Source: Orobanche coerulescens (lineage: Eukaryota; Streptophyta; Magnoliopsida; Lamiales; Orobanchaceae). Taken from it: a DNA stretch of 64,000 bases. The notes beneath the pieces are model-generated. The model had not been told where the DNA came from. It was given only the letters and a program-made list of their open reading frames with translations, and ran no database searches. The DNA lies in assembly GCA_033398695.1 (NCBI GenBank), contig JAWKAU010000045.1:620001-684000 (forward strand). Reading direction: 5' to 3'. Position numbers and translations under genes: made by a program. Of the stretch, positions 24,127-36,339 are shown one piece after another. Every line of letters starts with the position of its first letter. Position 1 is the stretch's first letter.

Positions 24127-26196
24127 TGTAACACCCCCAAGTTATTCAGGGAATATTACAGCGCCGTAAGCCCCGCCAAGGCTAAACATACGCGGAACTG
24201 TAAACTTTGACCGAGAAGGTCTACACATAATAGAATGAAGACAATACAAAGGTATTCAAAAAAACATAACCAATGTATTCAAAGACATCACAACACGAAT
24301 CAATACTTCGGCAAACACAGGCCGGGACATCAAAGAAAATGGAAAACAATACTCGAGTATTCAATAGCCAATCCAGTACAACAACACTGAACGAAAAACT
24401 CATAACATAACTGGAAGAAAGACACAGTATCACACTTGCCCACCATCTTCATGCCGACCCGATACCTGCCTGTCCGTCCTCCTGGTACCTGAAATACATG
24501 AAACGTATTTCCCCCATAAAGGGGTTAGCCGTCGAATAGCTAGTGCAAGTATATCAAGTATGAAACACAATACTCCTCGACAATAAAGTAAATGTAACCG
24601 TCAATTCATCAGTTCAAGACTAGTATTCCGGAATAACTAAAATCTCATAGTGCCACATTAAGACGTATGTGAATGCCGTAGAAACGGTTCGTTCATATCA
24701 TACGCCGATACATATGTGAATGCCGTAGAAACGGTTCGTTCATATCATACGCCGATACATGTAGGAATGCCGTAGAAACGGTTCGTTCACTACATGCCAT
24801 TAATACATATATGAATGCCGTAAAAACGGTTCGTTCATAATATGCCATCAATATATCTATGAATGCCGTAAAAACGGTTCGTTCATATCATACCATCAAT
24901 ATTTCTTACTTTCAAAGTCGAGAACGTACAATCATAATTATATACTTGCCTTTGAGACATCGACAAATCGAATGGAAAAAGGTATGAGTTCGGTAGGTCC
25001 AAGAACGCGCTTCCGGCACCTAAACGATTCGCAAGGAATATGATAATCAATTATCCATATTCGAATTACACGAAGAAACCCCCGAAACCCGTCTACGATT
25101 CATAAAAAATATACGGATAATCAACTAGAGGTTGGAAAATCGTCCAAAACTCACAAGTCCGAAAACGGCACAATCCAAACCGTAAAATCGTAGGAAAGCA
25201 TGCATACGGTATAGATACATCATAATCTCAAGGTTCTCAAGCTTCAAAACGGGTAAATCGGACGAATCTACGAAAATCCCCAAAATTCCCAAAAGTAGTG
25301 TTCTAAGGATTTTTACCTTGATTCGGACGTTAGGATGAATTAGATGTTGTGAAATCCTTGTTCTCCAACCAAATATATTGTTGTTAGATGGAAGATTGCT
25401 TCCAATCGCCCAAGATCGTCTCTCCCGGGTGATTCCTGTCGAAAAGGAGTGAAGAAGGTGAGAAATGACGAAAATAAAGTCAACTGCCATATATATATAT
25501 ATATCTGTCCAGTCTAGCGCACGCTACGCCTCCTTCATTAGCGTACGCTAGCGAAGTCACCGGATAGTCCAGTGGCTTCTGCCGGCTCCGTTAGCGTGCG
25601 CTAATCGTCTGTCTCTAGCGTGCGCTAGTCCAAAATGTGGCATCCAGTACTGGAGTCCAGAACTTACTGTCTCTGCCCTGCTCAAAACTTAGCGTGCGCT
25701 ACCGCTATGGTTTAGCGTGCGTTATGCAATAGCTTTAGCGTGCGCTAGCCGAAGCCTAGCGTACGCTACTTGATAGTCCAGAAAACCTGGCAACCTCACT
25801 GCCTCTGCTGACCAGCCCGGTAGCGTGCTCTACGGACGATGTTAGCGTGCGCTACTAACCACGAATAGCGCGCGCTAACAACTCCTAGCGTGCGTTAATC
25901 CGCCAGTACAGAGAACAGTCCGAAATACTGGTTCTGACCTGACTGATCCTCTTAGCGCGCGCTACGGCTCAAAGCTAGCGTGCACTAATCAAGCAGACTT
26001 AGCGTGCGTTAGCCTAGGCCTAGCGTGCGTTATATCTCTGGTCCAGAACATTTCCGCAAGGTCTAAACGACATGATCAAAAACCAAACGAGATACGAAAC
26101 TCAATAACAATATCAACAACATCTCCAAGCATTTACAGAGCGACAACATAAGGAGGACGACAAAGTTAAACAGTCAATAAAAGTACGGGTATTACA
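24127..26196 (-). repeat. G2 3' LTR
   Basis: The complement starts TGTAATACCCGT at 26196 beside the polypurine tract and ends at 24127. It has the same layout as the 5' LTR: 16 palindromes at 25515-26032, TATA-like TA repeat at 25485-25502, donor-like AAGGTAAAAA near 25310, and five ~47-bp repeats at 24663-24905. It lacks an 11-bp segment present in the right LTR near 31177 and has a longer TA run. Confidence 0.9.
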
Positions 26197-26225
26197 TTCT
26201 CCCCCTCTAAAAAGAAGTTTCGTCC
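26197..26225 (-). other. G2 polypurine tract
   Basis: On the minus strand a GACGAAACTTCTTTTTAGAG stretch continues into GGGGAGAA and then TGTAATACCC. This is the primer site for plus-strand DNA synthesis and marks the 3' LTR start. Confidence 0.85.
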
Positions 26226-26231
26226 CGAAAC

Positions 26232-29200
26232 TTAAGAAATAAATAGTTCGGGGTATTCCACCCACATCTTCTCTTCCGTCTCCCAAGTTGCCTCCTCAAC
26301 TCCATGTCTCGACCATTGCACTTTAACCAGTGGAATGGTCTTATGCCGAAGTTGTTTCTTGCGATGCTCAAGGATCTTCATGGGTCTCTCCGGAAAGGTA
26401 ATATCCTCGGCTACGTCAATCTCACTGTAGTCGATAATGTGGCTCGGATCCGGTACGTACTTTCTCAACTGAGACACATGAAAAACACTATGGACGTGAC
26501 TCAAAGCTGGAGGCAACGCCAAGAGATAAGCTAAATCTCCAACTCTGTCCAAAATATCGAAAGGTCCGATATACCTCGGACTAAGTTTCCCCTTTTTCCC
26601 AAAGCGAAAAACTCCACGGGTCGGCGACACCTTGAGTAAGACATGATCCCCCACTTCGAACTCCAAGGGTCAACGACGAGTATCAGTATAAGATTTCTGA
26701 CGACTCTGGGCAGCCAGCAATCGGTCCCGGATAATAGAAATCTTTTCCTTAGTCTCCATCAACATATCCGGCTCCGTCCCAACTAGCTCAGAAGCCTCGT
26801 CCCAACATAATGGCGACCTACATCGCCTACCATAAAGTGCCTCGAAGGGTGCCATTTTGATCGATGCATGCCAACTATTATTGTAAGCAAACTCGATCAA
26901 CGGCAAGTGAAGCTCCCAATCATTACTCCAGTCTAAGGCACAAGCCCGTAACATATCTTCCAACGTCTGAATCGTCCTCTCTGTCTGACCATCCGACTGA
27001 GGATGAAAGGAAGTGCTCAATCTCAACTCAGTACCCAAAGCCTGATGAACGGCCTGCCAAAAGTGCGATACGAAACGGCCGTCTCGATCAGAAACAATGG
27101 TCTTGGTGGTAGCGTGTAGCCTCACGATCTCAGCAATAAAGGTTCAAGCCAGTCTATCCGGTCCCCAAGTATCTTTAATACCCAAGAAGTGTGCAGACTT
27201 GGTCAGCCAATCGACAATTACCCAAATCATATTCATTCCGGCCCGAGTTCTCGGCATGCCAGTGATGAAATCCATAGAGATGTCTTCCCATTTCCACTCG
27301 AGAATGGGAAGCGGTTTCAACAACCCTGCGGGTCGTTGATGTTCAATCTTGACTTGTTGACACGTCAAGCACCGTAGTACAAACTCTGTAACATCCTTCT
27401 TCATGTTATTCCACCAAAAATTTCGCTTCAAATCTTTGTACATCTTACTCGTCCCGGGGTGGATTGAGTAAGGCGTAGCATGAGCTTCTCGGAGAATTTT
27501 CTGCCTCAACTCTAAATCGTTCGGAACACAAAGTCTGCCCTGAAATCTCAGAATACTATCCTTGTGAACCATAAAGCCAGGAGCTTTTCCTTTAATTACA
27601 TCTTCCTTCAGTTGAGAGATCATCGGGTCACTCCACTGCTTCCCTTTGATGTCATCAACCAAGGACGAAGTAATTTCGAGAGTACACAACTGTCCCTGTA
27701 CTCGTTGAAGCCAAACTTCTATCCCTTGCTCAATTAAATCTTGACGAATTTTCTTCTGAGATGTAAGAACCTAGAGCATTTGAAGAGATGCAGATTTACG
27801 GCTCAAAGCATCCGCAACGACATTGGCTTTCCCGGGGTGGTAAAGAATTTCCAAATCATAATCCTTTATCAACTCTAACCAACGCCGCTGTCTCATATTC
27901 AGCTCCTTCTGACTAAAAATATACTTCAGACTCTTGTGATCGGTATAAATCCGGCACGGTGAACCATACAAATAATGCCGCCAAATCTTGAGCGCGAAGA
28001 CAATTGCAGCCAACTCTAAATCGTGAGTAGGATAATTCATCTCATAAGGTTTTAATTGCCGTGACGCAAAAGCTATTGTCTTATCATGCTGCATAAGAAC
28101 ACAGCCCACGCCTTGACCCGAAGCGTCACTATAAACTGCAAAGCCCTCACTACTTTGTGGTAAGGTTAAAATCGGCGCTGAAGTCAAACGTTTCTTCAGT
28201 TCATCGAAGCTCTGTTGTCTCTCATCCGTCCAAATAAACTTTTCGGTCTTCTGAAGTAATTTCGTAAGCGGTCGAGCGAGTTTCGAGAACCCCTCGACAA
28301 ACCGACGGTAATACCCAGCAAGGCCCAAAAAGCTACGAACTTCCTTAACATTTTTAGGCGGTGCCCAATCTAGCACTGCCTCGATCTTCTGCGGGTCTAC
28401 ACGAACCCCTTCGGCCGAAATCACATGGCCGAGAAACATAACTTCTTCCAACCAAAACTCACATTTCGAGAATTTTGCATAGAGGTGCTCGGTTATCAAA
28501 ATGTCTAAAACCAAACGCAAGTGTCAGGCATGTTCCTCCTTATCTCGAGAATAGATCAAGATGTCGTCAATAAAGACGACTACACACCTGTCGAGGTACT
28601 CGATGAATATTTTATTCATTAACTGCATGAATACTGCCGGCGCATTCGTCAACCCAAAAGGCATAACTACAAATTCATAATGCCCATACCTCGTCCGAAA
28701 CGCCGTCTTCGGAATGTCGGACTCCCTCACCCTGAGTTGATAATACCCGGATCTTAAATCAATCTTCGAGAAAACCGCAGCTCCTTGCAATTGATCAAAT
28801 AGGTCGTCTATACGAGGCAAAGGATATTTATTCTTGATGGTTACTTTATTCAGCTCACAGTAGTCGATGCACAAACGTAGTGAACCATCTTCCTTCCTCA
28901 CGAAGAGGAAAGGCGCGCCCCAAGGCAAAGCGCTCGGTCTGATGTACCCTTTTTCCAGAAGTTCTCCCAATTGATTCTTCAATTCTTGCATCTCGGAAGG
29001 TGCCATCCTGTAAGGTGCTTTAGAAATCGGAGTCGCATCTGGCTCTAAGTCCACGGTAAATTCTATCTCTCGATCTGGCGGTAATCCCGGGAAGTCATCC
29101 AGAAAAACATCAGGATACTCATTAACAACCGGAATCAAAGAGAGATCGACTTCGTTTCCTTCCATTTTCAAGGCATAACACCAATAGCCCGTACAACCTT

Positions 29201-30880
29201 TATTCAAAAGTTTTACGGCCTTCATGGCACTGATAAGTAACTTGGGTAGTCCCGACTTATGCCCCAAAAATGAGTACTCAGATCCGTCTTTAGTCATCAT
29301 GGTGATAACCTTGGTACGATAATTCATAATCGCTTGATGCCTATCAAGCCAATCCTCACCGATGATTACATCCTCGCCTTCCATATCAACTACAATCAGA
29401 TTCGATAACCATTCCATACCGGATATAATCACCGGGAAATCTCTAATCTCCCGGTTCCCCACAATTCTATCCCCGCTAGGCAGTTTCACGATGAAGGGAT
29501 CGCAAGCAGTCAAACAAATTATATTCAAACGGCGTACACACTCCAAAGAAATAAAAGAATGTGTAGCACCCGAATCAAAAAGTACACGGACTGGATGAGA
29601 TAGAATATGAATGGTACCTGAACCCACCGCCGCGTCGGGTTCGTCTGCTCGACGCATCTCATAAACTCGTGGTTGTACCGAACCGACGCTAGAGTTCCCC
29701 CCTCCAGCATTCTGACCCCGTCCCCGGCCCCTGCCGAAATTCTGCTGAGGTTGACCAAAAGATTGCCGCTGATTAATACCTTGATCAAGTGGTGTTGGGG
29801 TAGAAGCCCGAGTTTCCAAAGTCTGGTTCGGCTCGGAACAATAAACCGCTCTATGCCCCATCTGTCCACACGTGTGACACTTTAATGGTGGAAAGTAGCA
29901 TTCCGAATTAAAGTGGCCTGGACGACCACAATTATAGCAAGTCACTGTGCGATTGGAGGTACCCGGAGTGGGACGGTAACTCCTCTTCCCTTTATTAGAA
30001 CGTGACGACTGTCCGGCAAAACGGTTGGTCGTCTGAGACTTCTGAAAGTTGCCACCCTTAGATCCAGAAAAATTTCCCGCGACTTTCTGCTTCTTCGGTT
30101 CTTCAACGGTATCGTTGTCGGGGCTCAACATATCATGGGCTAAAGCTCTGTCCTGATACTCTTTCAGTGTGGTACAAGCAAATCCGGCCATGTACCACCG
30201 TAAGTCCAAATTCATCCGCATATCAAAATAACGGATCTTATCACGCTCGTTACGCACTTGATCCTTCACATGGATCAATTGTTGGTTGTACTCCACGATC
30301 GCCTGCGAAACGGGAATATCTTGTGGTTTAGCCTCGAAGAAGGCTCGGATTCGGCTCTCTCGTACCGGCCAAGGACAAAACTCGGCCTCCAAGAGCTCCT
30401 TAAATTCATCCCACGAGGCAATACGATCCTGTGGCTTGATGACCTTCCACCAGGTAGCGGCCTCCTTAGTGAGGAAATACTGAGCAATTGGTACTTTCCT
30501 CACCTCGGGGCAATCAACCGCCTCGAAAATCTTCTCTAATTCTGCTAGCCAGTCTTCCCAGCCTAACGGGTCTGTGGTACCGCCAAACTGTGGAGGGTGC
30601 ATACGGATTACATTCTGAAGCAAGGCATCCGTGTTTGGGTTCGGGTTATTCAGCTGAACAGTTTGGGCCAAAATAGTCATCTCAGTAGCCAATTGTTGAA
30701 GTGCATTCGCCACTCCAACGTCCGCGTTGTTCCCCTGACCGTCGGTGATCGTCTTTGACTCTCGGTGTCGGGATGCACCGAGTTTGACAATCGGGTTGGT
30801 CGACCCGCAATCGAATCGATGGAAACGGCCGCGCCACGACCTCTTCCTCGTCCACGGCCACGGCCCCTACCAGCTGACAT
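26232..30880 (-). pseudogene. gag-pol: G2 gag-pol polyprotein with chromodomain, four premature stops
   Basis: Start ATG at 30880-30878 ([12 protein letters not shown]), followed by a probable frameshift near 30800 into the long frame from 30713. In order: gag; two CCHC knuckles ([28 protein letters not shown]) near 29950-29870; protease [11 protein letters not shown] near 29580; RT with [11 protein letters not shown] near 28560; RNase H ([19 protein letters not shown]); integrase zinc region near 27480-27355; catalytic Asp in MDFITG and SDRDGRF and the presumed Glu in TLEDML; then a chromodomain (VKVQWSRHGVEEATWE) at the C terminus. One pol frame is kept but has stops near 28522 (TGA), 27769 (TAG), 27142 (TGA) and 26668 (TGA). 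At the last two, G3 keeps Arg. Confidence 0.92.
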
Positions 30881-30881
30881 A

Positions 30882-31005
30882 CTGAAGAACACACAAGGTA
30901 CGTAAGCACAATTCAAACGCACGTCATTAAGGTGATCGATTCTCAAGAATATCCATAGAAGAAGCATAATGAATAAGGAAACATCAAAAGAGTAAGAGGT
31001 CTTAC
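30882..31005 (-). other. Candidate leader intron of G2
   Basis: A donor-like CTT|GTAAGA begins at 31005, 114 nt after the PBS. An acceptor-like GTGTTCTTCAG ends at 30882, one base before the gag ATG. The segment is 124 bp, T-rich towards its end, and contains several out-of-frame ATGs. G3 has the same arrangement. This is a prediction from sequence only. Confidence 0.5.
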
Positions 31006-31107
31006 AAGTACCGGTCGCACTGTGATGATGGCAGAGTAGTGATACTGTGGACAATTGACGACTCATTCGACCCAAAAGACCGACAGCCTAGGTATCCATA
31101 GACCTAA

Positions 31108-31119
31108 GCTCTGATACCA
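31108..31119 (-). other. Primer binding site, G2
   Basis: GCTCTGATACCA on the plus strand, the complement of TGGTATCAGAGC, 5 bp inside the 5' LTR end. Confidence 0.9.
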
Positions 31120-31671
31120 TATTCTGTAACACCCCCAAGTTATTCAGGGAATATTACAGCGCCGTAAGCCCCGCCATGGGGCCCACAAGGCTAAACATAC
31201 GTGGAACTATAAACTTTGACCGAGAAGGTCTACACATAATAGAATGAAGACAATACAAAGGTATTCAAAAAAACATAACCAATGTATTCAAAGACATCAC
31301 AACACGAATCAATACTTCGGCAAACACAGGCCGGGACATCAAAGAAAATGGAAAACAATATTCGAGTATTCAATAGCCAATCCAGTACAACAACACTGAA
31401 TGGAAAACTCATAACATAACTGGAAGAAAGACACAGTATCACACTTGCCCACCATCTTCATGCCGACCCGATACCTGCCTGTCCGTCCTCCTGGTACCTG
31501 AAATACATGAAACGTATTTCCCCCATAAAGGGGTTAGCCGTCGAATAGCTAGTGCAAGTATATCAAGTATGAAACACAATACTCCTCGACAATAAAGTAA
31601 ATGTAACCGTCAATTCATCAGTTCAAGACTAGTATTCCGGAATAACTAAAATCTCATAGTGCCACATTAAG

Positions 31672-31915
31672 ACGTATGTGAATGCCGTAGAAACGGTTCG
31701 TTCATATCATACGCCGATACGTATGTGAATGCCGTAGAAACGGTTCGTTCATATCATACGCCGATACATGTAGGAATGCCGTAGAAACGGTTCGTTCATT
31801 ACATGCCATTAATACATATATGAATGCCGTAAAAACGGTTCGTTCATAATATGCCATCAATATATCTATGAATGCCGTAAAAACAGTTCGTTCATATCAT
31901 ACCATCAATATTTCT
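31672..31915 (-). repeat. G2 U5 tandem repeat (5 units of ~47 bp)
   Basis: Five units each hold GAATGCCGTAGAAACGGTTC followed by GTTCA, separated by ATATCATACGCCGATACAT-like spacers. The 3' LTR carries the matching array at 24663-24905. Confidence 0.88.
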
Positions 31916-32494
31916 TACTTTCAAAGTCGAGAACGTACAATCATAATTATATACTTGCCTTTGAGACATCGACAAATCGAATGGAAAAAGGTATGAGTTC
32001 GGTAGGTCCAAGAATGCGCTTCCGGCACCTAAACGATTCGCAAGGAATATGATAATCAATTATCCATATTCGAATTACACGAAGAAACCCTCGAAACCCG
32101 TCTACGATTCATAAAAAGTATACGGATAATCAACTAGAGGTTGGAAAATCGTCCAAAACTCAAAAGTCCGAAAACGGCACAATCCAAACTGTAAAATCGT
32201 AGGAAAGCATGCATACGGTATAGATACATCATAATCTCAAGGTTCTCAAGCTTCAAAATGGGTAAATCGGACGAATCTACGAAAAACCCCAAAATTCCCA
32301 AAAGTAGTGTTCTAAGGATTTTTACCTTGATTCGGACGTTAGGATGAATTAGATGTTGTGAAATCCTTGTTCTCCAACCAAATATATTGTTGTTAGAAGG
32401 AAGATCGCTTCCAATCGCCCAAGATCGTCTCTCCCGAGTGATTCCCGTCGAAAAGGAGTGAAGAAGGTGAGAAATGACGAAAATAAAGTCAACT

Positions 32495-33045
32495 GCCATA
32501 TATATATCTGTCCAGTCTAGCGCACGCTACGCCTCCTTCATTAGCGTGCGCTAGCGAAGTCACCGGATAGTCCAGTGGCTTCTGCCGGCTCCGTTAGCGT
32601 GCGCTAATCGTCTGTCTCTAGCGTGCGCTAGTCCAAAATGTGGCATCCAGTACTGGAGTCCAGAACTTACTGTCTCTGCCCTGCTCAAAACTTAGCGTGC
32701 GCTACCGCTATGGTTTAGCGTGCGTTATACAATAGCTTTAGCGTGCGCTAGCCGAAGCCTAGCGTACGCTACTTGATAGTCCAGAAAACCTGACAACCTC
32801 ACTGCCTCTGCTGACCAGCCCGGTAGCGTGCGCTACGGACGGATGTTAGCGTGCGCTACTAACCACGAATAGCGCGCGCTAACAACTCCTAGCGTGCGTT
32901 AATCCGCCAGTCCAGAGAGCAGTCCGAAATACTGGTTCTGACCTGACTGATCCTCTTAGCGCGCGCTACGGCTCAAAGCTAGCGTGCTCTAATCAAGCAG
33001 ACTTAGCGTGCGTTAGCCTAGGCCTAGCGTGCGTTATATCTCTGG
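32495..33045 (-). promoter_or_regulatory. G2 LTR promoter: 16-copy palindrome array and TATA box
   Basis: Sixteen variants of TTAGCGTGCGCTAA lie between 32516 and 33040, the densest cluster in the window, directly upstream (minus strand) of the TA-rich TATA region at 32497-32510. Cores are GCGTGCGC, GCGCGCGC or GCGTACGC, alternating purine and pyrimidine. The matching array in the 3' LTR is at 25515-26032. Promoter function is inferred. Confidence 0.62.
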
Positions 33046-33200
33046 TCCAGAACATTTCCGAAAGGTCTAAATGACATGATCAAAAACCAAACGAGATACG
33101 AAACTCAATAACAATATCAACAACATCTCCAAGCATTTACAGAGCGACAACATAAGGAGGACGACAAAGTTAAACAGTCAATAAAAGTACGGGTATTACA

Positions 33201-33205
33201 GGCGT
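33201..33205. repeat. Target site duplication of G2, right
   Basis: GGCGT directly after the GGGTATTACA end of the right LTR; matches 24122-24126. Confidence 0.92.
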
Positions 33206-34252
33206 GACCATAGGGTTATCCAATCGGGTATGTGTTGCGGGGACTCTGAGGTTCGTGGCTTGCTAGCCCAATGCTTGGATAACTTGTGGGGTTATCCAAT
33301 CCGGGTATATCTTGTGGGGACTCCGAGTTTCGTAGATTGTTAGTGTGATGCCGGGATAACTTATGATTGTGGTTTGGTTGTGTGATGTACGTGTCATGGG
33401 TTGTCCAGTCGGGTATGTCTCATGGAGGGTCCGAGGTTCGTAGCTTGCTAGTGTGATGCCAGGATAAATATGAACGTATGTATGGTTATGGTCATGTGAC
33501 TGTCGTCATGGTGACATGTGATTTGATATGGTTTCCCATTGGGTTATTCACTCGGGTATGTTCTGCAGGAGCATCTAAGGTCCGTGGCTTGTTAGCACGG
33601 GACGCAAGTAATCCTTAGGAATATGTTATTATGTATGATTAGGTAGTGGACCCCGTGCTTTGTGATCGGAATGGTATGATTGGGTTGTGGACCCCGTGTG
33701 TTGTTATCATAATTGTATTTTCGGAAAATGACTTTTGGGTTGTATCCCTAAGTGGTTTCGTAAGGCTTGAGATCCTTAAATCCCAAACGTTTTCAAAACT
33801 CTCGAGATCATAAATGTTTTGTAAGATTAATATGGGTTTCATCCCCACCTTTCATGATTTGAACTGTTTTGAGCAAGTGACTTATCTCGGGAAGCATGTT
33901 CACGATTATTATGTGCTTGGAGTATGTTGTGTATGGCTTGTATTTGCATTTTATACTTGCACTAACAAAACAGTAGAGTTTTGCTAACCCCGGAGTATTC
34001 GAGGTGTGGATGTGCGTATTGCGTCTAGGTACTTGCAGGTTGATGGGGAGCGAATCATAGGATCGGTACGAAGGATGATGGAAGACGACGATACTAATCA
34101 CATGAAGACCAGTCGTTGAGTATTTTGGCAGAATCTCATTGTTTGGCTCTCCATTGTGTAGTTTCCCCTTTTATGGGTATGTTGCTGTATTCCAACCCCT
34201 GCATGGGCATGAGTTGTGTGGAAGAGTTATGTATGTTTGATGTGTGTGTTGT
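33206..34252 (+). repeat. G1 3' LTR, second part
   Basis: Continues the LTR interrupted at 24126. A U5 tandem repeat of four diverged units starts near 33213, 33290, 33399 and 33542 (GGGTTATCCAATCGGGTATG, then GGACTCCGAGGTTCGT). Beyond it, 33640-34240 resembles R1 9740-10330 (GTGGACCCCGTG, AAAACAGTAGAGTTTTGC, CACATGAAGACCAGT). The expected GTTACA end is missing; the LTR is cut at about 34252 by a Sirevirus-type leader. Confidence 0.75.
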
Positions 34253-34343
34253 GGCCAAAGTCTTCAAAAGCTAGTGATTTATGGATCTGATTCAGTTAAA
34301 ATTTGACTGATTCTTTAGAATCAACCTCTCGGATACCACTTGT
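34253..34343 (-). other. Leader remnant of a Sirevirus-type element with PBS
   Basis: Minus strand: directly after the LTR end at 34344 comes AG and then TGGTATCCGAGAGG, a slightly diverged initiator-Met-type PBS (34331-34342 region), then about 75 bp of leader. It is truncated at the junction with the G1 LTR. It shows that the neighbouring LTR is a 5' LTR whose body is gone. Confidence 0.6.
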
Positions 34344-35625
34344 TGGCCACAGAGTATATATATTAAATAGCTTATAAAGGGAGAGTACAATAAGTTGTAT
34401 GTTTTTCGAAGTTATTTGCATAGCGGAAGACTAATATTGAGTTGCTCTAAGCAAAGCAACTAGGTACTCTCCTGTTTGCTTGATGCGTACAGGGTTTTCT
34501 CAATGTATACTTTAAATCACAGTTATAAATGAAAACAGTAAGGACGGCATGTAAATAATACACATATATAAGTGGTTCGAGGTAAACCCCTCTACGTCCA
34601 CTGGTCCTCCACACACAAGTAAAACATTTATTAAAATCACTACGAACACAACTACGTGATTTTAACTAAATCTGTCTCTATATCATTCACACAGATTGAT
34701 ACAGTGACCACAGCTTGGGCCGTTCACGCAGATTGACTTTATCTCTTTAGACTTGCTTCTTCTCATACAGATTGAAGCTTCATCTTCAATACTATTCTTC
34801 CCACATAGGTCAGAACTAGCAAGGACTTAGTCCATACAGGGCTAAGGTTGATCTCAAAGGTAAAGATAGGGTAGAACAAGTTCAAACAACAGCTATATGC
34901 TTTGACGAGCGATTGCTGTATGCTGTGCTATTTGCGTTGAGGACTGCATATTTCTTCTCTTTGGTAATTTTGTATGCTCAGGAAATATACTGCTCTTTCT
35001 TAACTTGATATCCTGATTGTCAGAGCTAATTGTCAGATGTAATGCACGATATGATTACTTGTTGTATCTGATGTCCTCTGCTTGGGGCTATATATATAAC
35101 CTTGGAAATAGATTCATTATAAATGTAGCCGTTGGCCGGTTGGTGGGATTTAGACAACTCTGATTGGTGGCTACAGAATGTTTGAATTAAAGGTGATTCG
35201 CATTTAATGCTTCAGGCATTCTTTTTTACTTTGCACTAAATGCTCTTCACTGTGTTCAGACTGTTATCTCTTTCGGCCGCATTAAATACTGTTCTATCAG
35301 CAATAAGTGCTGCTTTAACTGTGAATACTTTATGAATAAACAAATTTTATTTCACAACTGTTTAAAGCTATTTTTCAGTCCTGTTGGATGTGTTTTACTT
35401 TTCCTAAGTAAAACTCCTACAACAAGATTGATGTATCCATCTCTCTTCACTTCTGCTGTATAATAATGTAGGCACTGTAGGATCAGACTCTGTAGGAAGA
35501 TATCTTGTTGTATGGATAGGCTGTATGGAGTTTTCTACCAGCTTCCATACTTAGCGAAATGTTGACTTTGAGGACTTCATGCTGTTTGGTGGCGATTATC
35601 AAAACAGTCTGTATTTATCCCAACA
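34344..35625 (-). repeat. Copia (Sirevirus-like) 5' LTR
   Basis: The complement begins TGTTGGGATAAATACAG at 35625 and ends GGCCAACA at 34344. It shares long stretches with the solo LTR at 45699-46948 (ATGTTTTTCGAAGTTA, CTCCTGTTTGCTTG, CTACGTCCACT). Placement in Sirevirus is by LTR texture and is less certain than copia. Confidence 0.72.
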
Positions 35626-36339
35626 GAACACCCTATCTGGATTGAACTTTGTCGCTTGGCTCCAAAATTTTAGGATAGTCCTTAGTATAGAATCACTAGG
35701 ATACGTCTTGGAGGCAGACGTCCCACCAGCTCCTACTCAGACCAGCGCCAATAAGGAAGGGGTTGAAATCCTTGAGAAGTAGGTTAAAGATTATGCCAGA
35801 GTCCGTAGCTTTATGATGCGCTATGACTAATAAGATGCAGAGAGCACACAAAAAAATGATTTCTACTGGACAGATATTGGCTCATCTGACCGAACTATAT
35901 GGGAAGTATAGCCACATGGCTCGATATGAGATATCGAAACAACTTTATGGAGCTAGGATGAAGGAAGCTTAGAAAGTTGGGAATCATGTCAACAAGATGA
36001 TATCAATGATCAAGATATTAAAAGCTCTCGATTTTAAGATGCATATTTCTCACCAAAGTGGTCTCATTCCCCAATCTCTGCCTAAATCCTTCGCACAGTT
36101 TGTAATGAATTTTAACTGCAATGATATTGCTTGCAATCTAGTACGGTTGATGAACAAACGTTAGTCACTCAGCCTCAAATATAGGTACCTAGGGTGAAGG
36201 AAGCTGCACTTGTTATCTCTTATGGGATTAGGTGGTCCAATAACAAGAAAAAGAAACAAGAAGAAGCTAGGGCTTAGAGATGCGGTCAGAAAGAGAAATT
36301 GAAAGGCCCTAGTGGTTCTAAAGCCAGTAATGTCAAGCC
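35626..36339 (+). pseudogene. gag: Ty1/copia gag, heavily broken
   Basis: Begins NTLSGLNFVAWLQNFRIVLS...LGYVLEADVPPAPTQT and continues through LPKSFAQFVMNFNCND and a lysine-rich NNKKKK region to about 36339. It is clearly the same family as the gag at 18430-19248. Multiple in-frame stops and frame changes are present. The start codon region is replaced by the Sirevirus-like LTR on the left, and the 3' end is cut by the start of LTR F4 at 36340, before the zinc knuckle. Confidence 0.75.

Larger units (their letters stand above)
24127..33200 (-). mobile_element. G2: complete-structure Ty3/gypsy chromovirus (9074 bp)
   Basis: Two LTRs of 2070 and 2076 bp, nearly identical and in the same orientation, flank 4.9 kb with PBS, gag-pol and polypurine tract. 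A perfect GGCGT duplication marks both sides. Domain order gag, protease, RT, RNase H, integrase, chromodomain identifies a chromovirus, Tekay/Del-like by the C-terminal chromodomain and LTR type. High LTR similarity indicates a fairly recent insertion, into the G1 LTR. Gag-pol carries premature stops, so it would need proteins supplied in trans. Confidence 0.92.
31125..33200 (-). repeat. G2 5' LTR
   Basis: The complement runs from TGTAATACCCGT at 33200 to GGGGGTGTTACA at 31125. TATA-like TATATATA lies near 32497-32510 and the donor-like AAGGTAAAAA has its G at 32325. It pairs with 24127-26196. Confidence 0.9.

Noticed and set aside
24663..24905. Regular direct repeats with spacers resembling a CRISPR array
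   Set aside because: Plant LTR context, identical array in both LTRs of G2, only five units with spacers that are themselves similar; an LTR minisatellite.
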